Below are positions 6,494 to 12,795 of a DNA stretch of 12,795 bases, piece after piece. Position numbers and translations under genes: made by a program. The notes under the pieces were generated by a model. That model was not told the origin of the DNA, did not search any database, and saw nothing but the letters and a program-made list of their open reading frames with translations. How positions within the stretch are numbered: position 1 is the stretch's first letter; every line of letters starts with the position of its first letter. This stretch comes from Schleiferiaceae bacterium (lineage in GTDB: Bacteria > Bacteroidota > Bacteroidia > Flavobacteriales > Schleiferiaceae). Location: NCBI GenBank assembly GCA_023260615.1, contig JALQUY010000039.1:1-12795 (forward strand), given 5' to 3'.

Positions 6494-7813
6494 ATGGTAC
6501 CTATGAACCGCAGTAAAAAGCCAACACGCATGCGCTTCTTCGCAAACAAAGTATTCCGCGTTTTAACTATCGCACTGATGGTTAGCGCCTTACCCTACGC
6601 AGCACATGCGGAAGGGGATGCCGAACTCGGCAAAAAGCTTTTCAAAGCCAACTGTGCCAGCTGTCACAAATTGGACAAGAAATTGGTCGGCCCTGCGCTC
6701 GGTGGGGTGACGCAACGTCGTTCGGAAGCATGGCTTTTGGCCTGGATTCGCAACAACGCGGAACTCCGCGCTAGTGGCGATGCCGATGCCAACGCCATTT
6801 TCGAAGAGTACGGCGGTTCCGTTATGACGGCCTTTGAGAACTTGTCGGATGACGATATCAAGAGCATTTTGGCCTACACCGATGCGCCTGCAGCAGCTCC
6901 TGCGGGTGGCACAACAGGTGAAGTGCCCACTACGGCCCCAGTTGCAGCAGAAGGCGAGGATGCCACCTTGTTGTACATCTTGGGCGCATTCTTGGTCCTC
7001 TTCATTTTCTTGTTGTTGCGTATCCGCAACACCTTGAAGGAAGTAAGCGGTGAGCAGGGAACCACGGTGCTCCAGGATGCCAATGCCTTGACAAAATGGT
7101 TGGCAAGCAACAAGCGCTTCATGACCGCTTTGACCATTGTAGTCGCTGTTGCCTTCTTGTACCAGTTGTTTTGGTTCTTGATGGGTGTAGGAGTGGAGCA
7201 GAACTACCAGCCCGTTCAGCCCATCGCCTTCTCGCACAAAATCCACGCAGGGGACAACCAGGTCGATTGTAACTATTGCCACAGCAGCGCACGCAGCTCC
7301 AAGCATTCCGGCATTCCTTCGGCCAATGTGTGTATGAACTGCCACATGTACATCGACGGTTCTGAAATCGTCAATGAGGCGGGCCAATTGAAATACGGAG
7401 GCGACCGTTCCCCCGAAATCGCCAAAATCTACGCAGCCATCGGCTGGGACGCGGAAAACCGCACCTACATCGAGAACTACGAGCAGAAGCCCATCAAGTG
7501 GATTCGCTTGCACAACCTCCCCGACTTGGCCTACTTCAACCACGCCCAGCACGTAACGGCGGGCCAAGTGGAGTGCCAGACCTGCCACGGTCCTGTTCAG
7601 GAAATGGAAGAGGTGTACCAGTACTCAGAATTGACCATGGGATGGTGTATCAACTGTCACCGCGAGACCGAGGTCAAGACCGCCAACGGCTACTATGCCA
7701 ACGCGGAGGAAGGCACTCAAAGCATCAACGAGCGCCTCGCAGCGAAGTTTCACGATGAATCGATCACCGTTGAGAAAATCGGTGGTCTCGAATGCGGCAA
7801 GTGCCACTATTAA
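6494..7813 (+). CDS. actA: Alternative complex III subunit ActA, six-heme form with fused monoheme domain
   Basis: A 439-residue cytochrome c. After a signal peptide (ALMVSALPYAAHA) comes a monoheme cytochrome c domain with CASCH at residues 54-58 and a probable Met ligand at 111 (SVMTAFENLSDDDI). Two transmembrane helices follow, about 159-178 and 209-231, then a periplasmic pentaheme domain with CxxCH motifs starting at residues 259, 280, 361, 385 and 434. Six hemes in all. ActA passes electrons from the quinol-oxidising part of alternative complex III (an analogue of complex III in aerobic respiration) to a soluble cytochrome or an associated oxidase. Possible starts are ATG 6494, 6503 or 6530; the promoter position and signal-peptide length favour one of the later two, but the longest is given. 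The stop lies 9 bases before actB. Confidence 0.9.
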   Translation: MVPMNRSKKPTRMRFFANKVFRVLTIALMVSALPYAAHAEGDAELGKKLFKANCASCHKLDKKLVGPALGGVTQRRSEAWLLAWIRNNAELRASGDADANAIFEEYGGSVMTAFENLSDDDIKSILAYTDAPAAAPAGGTTGEVPTTAPVAAEGEDATLLYILGAFLVLFIFLLLRIRNTLKEVSGEQGTTVLQDANALTKWLASNKRFMTALTIVVAVAFLYQLFWFLMGVGVEQNYQPVQPIAFSHKIHAGDNQVDCNYCHSSARSSKHSGIPSANVCMNCHMYIDGSEIVNEAGQLKYGGDRSPEIAKIYAAIGWDAENRTYIENYEQKPIKWIRLHNLPDLAYFNHAQHVTAGQVECQTCHGPVQEMEEVYQYSELTMGWCINCHRETEVKTANGYYANAEEGTQSINERLAAKFHDESITVEKIGGLECGKCHY

Positions 7814-7822
7814 TTGAAGAAA

Positions 7823-10800
7823 ATGGCAACGGAAAAAGTCTATTGGAAAGGGTTTGACCAGCTGGCCAACACGGATGTGGCCCAGCGCATGGCTCAAAAT
7901 GAGTTTGCGCAGGAAATCCCTGTGGATCAGTTCTTGGGCGATGAGTCCATCGTGGGTAAGGCCCAGACCACTCGTCGAGATTTCTTGAAGTATTTGGGCT
8001 TCTCCACGGCTGCGGCTACACTGGCAGCGTGTGAGGCCCCTATCATTGAAAGCATTCCTTATGTGGTAAAGCCTGACAGCTTGACTCCTGGTATGCCGAC
8101 CTACTACGCCACTGCGTATGTAGACGGTCAGGACTTTGCTTCTGTCTTGGTGAAGACCCGCGAAGGGCGCCCCATTAAGATCGAGCCCGGTGACGAAGGC
8201 CGCTTCAACCGCGGAACCAACGGCCGTGCCCAAGCAAGCGTGCTCTCATTGTACGATTCAGCGCGTTTGCGCCAGCCTATTAAAGGAGGTGCAGAAACCG
8301 ACTGGGCGACTATTGAGGCGGACCTCAAGCAAGCGGTTGATGCGTCTGTTACAGCCGGCAAGCAATTTGTCTTGGTGACGGGTAGCGTATTCAGCCCATC
8401 GTTCAAGGCAGTTATCGCTAAGCTTCGTCAGAGCTACAACAACTTCGTTCACGTTGAAGTAGACGCAGTGTCTTCTTCGGAGGTTTTGGATGTTTGGGAA
8501 GCTTTGACGGGCGTTCGTGCACTTCCGACCGTTGATCTTTCAGGTGCAGACTTGGTGGTCTCTTTCGGTGAAGATTTCTTGAGCGGTTCTTCTGCCCAGC
8601 AACTTTCCAAAGCCTACGCAGACCGCCGCAAGCCAGGTAAGGGCATGCTGCGCCATATCCAAGTGGAATCCAACCTGAGCTTGACCGGATCAAACGCTGA
8701 CAAGCGTGTCAAGATCAAGCCTTCTGAAGTTGGTAGCGCCCTGGCTTACCTCTACAATCAGGTTTCGGGCAACTCCGTTTCGGTCGGTTCTCTTTCAGAC
8801 AGCGTTAAGTCTGCCGTGAAGAGCATCGCAGGTGAGCTGTCTGCCTCAAAAGGCCGCTCTATCGTTTTGGTAGGTGGCAACTCTGGCGCCAATGCGCATT
8901 TGGCTGCGGCCGTTAACGCTGCCTTGGGCAACGTTGGAAGCACGTTGCGCGTGGACCAACCCATCTACATCCGTTCAGGGAATGACCGAGCGTTCAACAA
9001 TGTAGTCGCCGATTTGAAGGCGGGTTCTGTGGGCGCTTTGGTGATTGCGGGTGCTAATCCTGCCTACACCCGTCCCGGATTCGCCGAGGCTGTGGCCAAG
9101 GCATCCTACAGCTTGAGCTTGTGCGACCGTTTGGATGAAACGGCGAGCTTGACTTCTGCGGCCGCTCCTGTTCCTCATTACTTGGAGTCTTGGGCGGACT
9201 ACACGCCAAACACGACCGAACTCGCCGTGGCTCAGCCCACCATCCGCCCCTTGTTCAACAGCAAGTCAGCGTTGGAGGTGTTGGGCGGTTTGACCGGCGA
9301 AAAGCAATCTGCTAAAGATTGGGTCAAGGCGACGGTTGCCGGTTACGGCCTTTCGTGGTCTCAAACCCTCCACGATGGTGGTGCGAGCATCAACAACGGT
9401 GCAGCTATCAGCTCTGCGGACACCGCTTCCAAGGCGCAATCTGGCGCTTCAGCAGCGGCCGAGCAAGCGAGCTCTGTTAAAGGCGGTGACTTTGAAGTAG
9501 CGCTCTACCAAAAGACGGTGGGTGCAGGCTTCCAGTCCAACAACCCTTGGTTGCACGAATTGCCCGATCCCATCTCACGCGCTGCGTGGGACAACTATTT
9601 GACCATCAGCGCTAAAGATGCCCTCGCTTTGGGTATTGTCAATGAAACCCAATCCAACGGTGCATTGAACGGTAGCCTGGTAACCGTCAAGGCGGGTGAC
9701 TTCACCTTAGAGAACGTACCTGCGCTGGTTCAGCCTGGCCAAGCACAAGGAACCGTCGGTTTGGCAGTAGGCTATGGCCGCTCAGCTGCTGGACGCGTGG
9801 CGGACGGCTTGGGTGTGAATGCCTACGAGTTGAACTTGTCGCAAGGCTTTGGTGCGGTAAGCATCACGCTTCAAGAGGGCGAGCACGAGTTTGCTTCTAC
9901 CCAATTGGGCAACACGATGATGGGTCGCAAGATTGTGAACGAGGTCTCATTGGCCGACTTCATGGCGGATCCCTCCGGTGCTTCATGGAACGAAAAGCCC
10001 ACCTTCCACACGATGGACGGTGTGAAAACCGCCAGCGAAGCCAACTTGTGGGCGGACCACGACCACGAAACGATGCACATGTGGAACATGAGCATTGACC
10101 TGAACAGCTGTACCGGTTGTGGCGCTTGTGTCATTGCCTGCCACTTGGAAAACAACGTTCCCGTGGTCGGTAAAGACGAGATTCGCAATTTCCGCGATAT
10201 GCACTGGTTGCGTATCGACCGCTACTATTCATCAGATATGACGGATGCTCGTGCGGAAGAGGAGAACATCGGTGCCATTGACAAATACGCGGCCATGGAG
10301 GTCCCAGGCGAAAGCCCAGAAGTGGTCTTCCAGCCCGTTATGTGCCAGCACTGTAACCACGCTCCTTGTGAGACGGTATGTCCTGTGGGCGCCACCGTTC
10401 ACTCTCGTGAGGGCCTCAACCACATGGCGTACAACCGTTGTATCGGTACGCGTTACTGTGCCAACAACTGTCCGTACAAAGTGCGTCGTTTCAACTGGTT
10501 CAACTACCAGAAGAACGAGCGTTTCACCGACGTCAACCCTGCCCAAGACGACTTTGGTCGCATGGTCTTGAACCCCGACGTAACGGTTCGCGCGCGCGGT
10601 GTCATGGAGAAGTGTACCATGTGCCTCCAGCGCATCCAGTACGGCAAGCTCGAAGCTAAGAAAGCCGGTCAGCCTTTGGCAGACGGCGCCTTCACGACCG
10701 CCTGTGCCCAAGCTTGTGACACGGGTGCCATCACCTTCGGAGACGTGAATACGGCCGGTAGCGCTGTACAAGTCGCGAAGAACGATGCCCGCTCGTACCA

Positions 10801-10867
10801 CCTCTTGGAGGAAGTGGGTACCCAACCTTCCGTATTCTATCAAACTAAAGTTCGCAACCGCGCCTAA
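7823..10867 (+). CDS. actB: Alternative complex III subunit ActB, molybdopterin-like plus Fe-S subunit
   Basis: A 1014-residue protein from ATG 7823; an in-frame TTG at 7814 would add three residues. The N-terminus has the extended Tat domain of Bacteroidota ActB (YWKGFDQLANT, NEFAQEIP, QFLGDES) ending in the twin-arginine motif TTRRDFLKYLGF (Arg51-Arg52), followed by ATLAAC with a lipobox-like Cys70. A large region resembling molybdopterin oxidoreductases follows to about residue 720; in this family that domain is known to lack the cofactor. The C-terminal ferredoxin-like domain has cysteine clusters at CTGCGAC (763), CQHCNHAPCETVCP (841), CIGTRYCANNCP (873), CTMC (931) and CAQAC (961), enough for the four Fe-S clusters expected. 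It conducts electrons within the complex at the outer face of the inner membrane. It is 14 bases upstream of actC. Confidence 0.92.
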   Translation: MATEKVYWKGFDQLANTDVAQRMAQNEFAQEIPVDQFLGDESIVGKAQTTRRDFLKYLGFSTAAATLAACEAPIIESIPYVVKPDSLTPGMPTYYATAYVDGQDFASVLVKTREGRPIKIEPGDEGRFNRGTNGRAQASVLSLYDSARLRQPIKGGAETDWATIEADLKQAVDASVTAGKQFVLVTGSVFSPSFKAVIAKLRQSYNNFVHVEVDAVSSSEVLDVWEALTGVRALPTVDLSGADLVVSFGEDFLSGSSAQQLSKAYADRRKPGKGMLRHIQVESNLSLTGSNADKRVKIKPSEVGSALAYLYNQVSGNSVSVGSLSDSVKSAVKSIAGELSASKGRSIVLVGGNSGANAHLAAAVNAALGNVGSTLRVDQPIYIRSGNDRAFNNVVADLKAGSVGALVIAGANPAYTRPGFAEAVAKASYSLSLCDRLDETASLTSAAAPVPHYLESWADYTPNTTELAVAQPTIRPLFNSKSALEVLGGLTGEKQSAKDWVKATVAGYGLSWSQTLHDGGASINNGAAISSADTASKAQSGASAAAEQASSVKGGDFEVALYQKTVGAGFQSNNPWLHELPDPISRAAWDNYLTISAKDALALGIVNETQSNGALNGSLVTVKAGDFTLENVPALVQPGQAQGTVGLAVGYGRSAAGRVADGLGVNAYELNLSQGFGAVSITLQEGEHEFASTQLGNTMMGRKIVNEVSLADFMADPSGASWNEKPTFHTMDGVKTASEANLWADHDHETMHMWNMSIDLNSCTGCGACVIACHLENNVPVVGKDEIRNFRDMHWLRIDRYYSSDMTDARAEEENIGAIDKYAAMEVPGESPEVVFQPVMCQHCNHAPCETVCPVGATVHSREGLNHMAYNRCIGTRYCANNCPYKVRRFNWFNYQKNERFTDVNPAQDDFGRMVLNPDVTVRARGVMEKCTMCLQRIQYGKLEAKKAGQPLADGAFTTACAQACDTGAITFGDVNTAGSAVQVAKNDARSYHLLEEVGTQPSVFYQTKVRNRA

Positions 10868-10881
10868 TACCCTAGCCAAGC

Positions 10882-11985
10882 ATGCATTACGAATCGAACG
10901 TACGCGAGCCGCTAATTCTCGGTGACAAGTCCTACAAGGATATCACCGTAGATGTGGCACGCCCTGTAGAAACGGCCGCCCCCAAAGCGTGGTGGATCGT
11001 CTTCTCCATCTCCCTGGTGATGTTCCTCTGGGGTGTGGGCTGTATCCTGTACACCATCGGCACCGGTATTGGTGTGTGGGGTCTGAACAAGACTGTAGGC
11101 TGGGCCTGGGATATCACCAACTTCGTTTGGTGGGTAGGTATCGGTCACGCGGGAACCTTGATTTCAGCGGTACTCTTGTTGTTCCGTCAAAAGTGGCGCA
11201 TGGCCATCAACCGCTCTGCGGAGGCCATGACCATCTTCTCGGTTATCCAGGCAGGTCTTTTCCCTTTGATCCACATGGGTCGTATTTGGATGGGCTACTG
11301 GGTATTCCCTTTCCCCAACCAATACGGTTCACTCTGGGTAAACTTCAACTCACCCCTTTTGTGGGACGTATTCGCCATCTCGACGTACTTGACGGTGTCG
11401 ACGGTGTTCTGGTACACGGGCTTGATTCCTGACTTCGCGATGATTCGCGACCGTGCAATCAATCCGGTCCAAAAGCACATCTACCGAATCCTCTCCTTCG
11501 GTTGGGGCGGTAAGGCCAAAGCATGGCAGCGCTTTGAAGAAGTATCCTTGGTACTGGCCGGCTTGGCTACCCCTCTGGTACTTTCTGTACACACCATCGT
11601 ATCCATGGACTTCGCTACCTCGGTTATTCCTGGCTGGCACACGACCATCTTCCCTCCCTACTTCGTTGCAGGTGCTATCTTCTCGGGCTTTGCCATGGTG
11701 CAGACCTTGTTGATCATCGTTCGCAAGATTTTCAAGATGGAAGACTACATCACCCTCCAGCACATCGAAATGATGAATATCGTCATCATGGTGACGGGTT
11801 CCATCGTAGGTGTAGCCTACATCACGGAGCTCTTCATCGCTTGGTACTCGGGTGTAGAATACGAACAATACGCCTTCTTGAACCGCGCTACCGGTCCTTA
11901 CTGGTGGGCGTATTGGTCCATGATGACCTGTAACGTGTTCTCTCCTCAGTTCATGTGGTTCAAGAAATTGCGCACCAACCTCATC
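10882..11985 (+). CDS. actC: Alternative complex III subunit ActC, NrfD-like quinol-binding membrane protein (3' end lost)
   Basis: About 368 residues of ActC are present from ATG 10882. It has the NrfD/PsrC-type multi-helix fold: hydrophobic helices start near residues 37 (WWIVFSISLVMFLW), 75, 110, 155 and 215, with further helices to about 350. Segments GHAGTLISAVLLLFRQKWR, HTIVSMDFATSVIPGWH and PYFVAGAIFSGFAM are highly typical of ActC. The protein supplies the quinol-oxidation site and is proposed to contribute to proton translocation. The native protein is about 100 residues longer. After KKLRTNLI the frame continues without a stop into glucarate dehydratase, so the real C-terminus (the last helices) and actD onwards are missing. 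A gene caller would report a single open frame from 10882 to the window end. Confidence 0.88.
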
Positions 11986-12003
11986 CCCACCATCACCCAG
12001 TTA
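11974..12003. other. Junction between actC and gudD sequence (probable chimeric join)
   Basis: Up to about 11985 the codons encode ActC (KKLRTNLI), and from about 11986 they encode the start of glucarate dehydratase (PTITQLRVIPVAG). The frame is kept across the join with no linker, stop or repeat. The families are unrelated, one a membrane protein cut between helices and the other a soluble enzyme that begins almost at its normal N-terminus but without its own start codon. An assembly or amplification chimera explains this more simply than a natural fusion. The exact base of the switch is uncertain by roughly 10 bases. Confidence 0.75.
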
Positions 12004-12795
12004 CGCGTCATCCCCGTGGCGGGTCGAGACAGCATGCTACTGAACCTCAGTGGCGCGCACGGCCCATTTTTCACCCGCAACATCCTGATACTGACAGACT
12101 CCAGCGGTAACACTGGCATTGGCGAAGTGCCAGGCGGAGAAAAGATTCGCAAAACACTTGAAGACGCTCGCCCTTGGGTAGAAGGCCAAAGCATTGGCAA
12201 TACCAAAAACTTACTCAACAGCCTTCAACAAAAATTTGCAGACCGCGATGCGGGTGGCCGCGGCAACCAAACCTTTGACTTGCGGGTCGCCATCCACGCT
12301 GTCACAGCCATTGAAAGCGCCTTGCTAGATTTGCTAGGCCAACATTTAGGGGTGCCTGTGGCCGCTTTGCTAGGCGAAGGCCAGCAACGCTCGCAAGTTC
12401 AAGTTTTGGGCTATTTGTTCTACATTGCCGATCGCCTCAAAACAGACCTGCCCTACAACAGCGAGCCCGATGCCAACAACGACTGGCAACGCCTGCGCCA
12501 CGAAGCTGCCCTGACGCCAGAGGCCATTGTGCGTTTGGCACAAGCTGCGCAAGACCGTTATGGCTTTCAAGACTTCAAACTCAAAGGTGGCGCCCTTCGC
12601 GCTGAAGAGGAAGTTGAAGCCATTGTGGCCTTGCATGAAACCTTCCCCGATGCGCGCATCACGCTCGATCCCAATGGGGGGTGGTTGCTCAAAGACGCTG
12701 TTCGCTGGTTGCGTGATTTGCATGGCGTCATGGCCTATGCCGAGGATCCGTGTGGGGCTGAAGGTGTGTTCTCAGGGCGTGAGGTGATGGCGGAG
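11986..12795 (+). CDS. gudD: Glucarate dehydratase (partial at both ends; probably foreign sequence)
   Basis: About 270 residues of an approximately 450-residue enolase-superfamily enzyme that dehydrates D-glucarate to 5-keto-4-deoxyglucarate. The match to E. coli GudD is close as recalled: RVIPVAGRDSMLLNLSGAH, GEVPGGEKIRKTLEDA, FADRDAGGRG and LLDLLGQHLGVPVAALLG. Expected active-site elements are present: the KxK lysines in FKLKGG, metal ligands Asp and Asn in DPNGGW, and Glu in AEDPCG (codon 12742-12744). The catalytic His/Asp of the C-terminal barrel lie beyond the window. It has no start codon of its own because the first residues are replaced by ActC. A neighbouring acid-sugar pathway cannot be seen. 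The wording looks proteobacterial (Burkholderiales-like, an impression only), unlike the rest of the window. Confidence 0.9.

Noticed and set aside
6590..7588. Long antisense open frame (332 codons) opposite actA
   Set aside because: It lies opposite a clear multiheme cytochrome, has no recognisable domain, and such frames are common opposite GC-rich coding sequence.
7823..10867. Functional molybdenum oxidoreductase
   Set aside because: The Tat-extended N-terminus, fused C-terminal Fe-S domain and actA/actC neighbours identify ActB, in which the molybdopterin-like domain is known to carry no Mo cofactor.
10232..10879. Antisense open frame of 215 codons opposite the actB Fe-S domain
   Set aside because: The + strand has conserved cysteine clusters here; the antisense product has no features of its own.
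10882..12795. Genuine ActC-GudD fusion enzyme
   Set aside because: There is no linker, the membrane domain is incomplete, the enzyme lacks its start, and there is no pathway logic. A chimeric join is simpler, though reads are needed to prove it.

Overview
The window reads as one stretch of a high-GC member of the Bacteroidota (probably a Flavobacteriales-type aerobe), with a foreign piece attached at the right end. The placement rests on four observations: an alternative complex III operon (ActA-ActB-ActC) with the extended Tat domain typical of Bacteroidota ActB; a Bacteroidota-type YebC beginning MGRAFE; starts that lack Shine-Dalgarno sequences; and TAnnTTTG-type promoter elements. No rRNA, tRNA, IS element or CRISPR array was seen.

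Left part (1-4524): the C-terminal half of a 2-oxoacid:ferredoxin oxidoreductase beta subunit. It is followed by a 286-bp gap built largely of degenerate 8-nt tandem repeats of four types, including G-quadruplex-like GGGTTTAA / TTAACCCT arrays. Then come a YebC/TACO1 protein and a secreted S9 (prolyl oligopeptidase family) peptidase, joined by an ATGA start/stop overlap.

Middle part (4618-6371): a compact thiol/sulfur cassette made of a single-domain rhodanese, a double rhodanese with an internal membrane/lipoprotein segment, and a thioredoxin. A small exported SPOR-domain protein is encoded on the opposite strand and overlaps the thioredoxin gene tail to tail.

Right part (6494-11985): the respiratory alternative complex III (quinol to cytochrome c/oxidase electron transfer). 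ActA carries six heme c motifs, ActB is the large Fe-S subunit, and ActC is the NrfD-like quinol-site membrane subunit. ActC breaks off at about residue 368 and continues in frame into a glucarate dehydratase (GudD) resembling proteobacterial enzymes, which runs off the window end. I read this junction as most likely a chimeric contig join, not a biological fusion. The rest of ActC and the expected actD-actF genes are therefore not present.

The observations most worth a second look are the octamer-repeat gap before yebC, the double rhodanese with one domain predicted on each side of the membrane, and the ActC/GudD junction.
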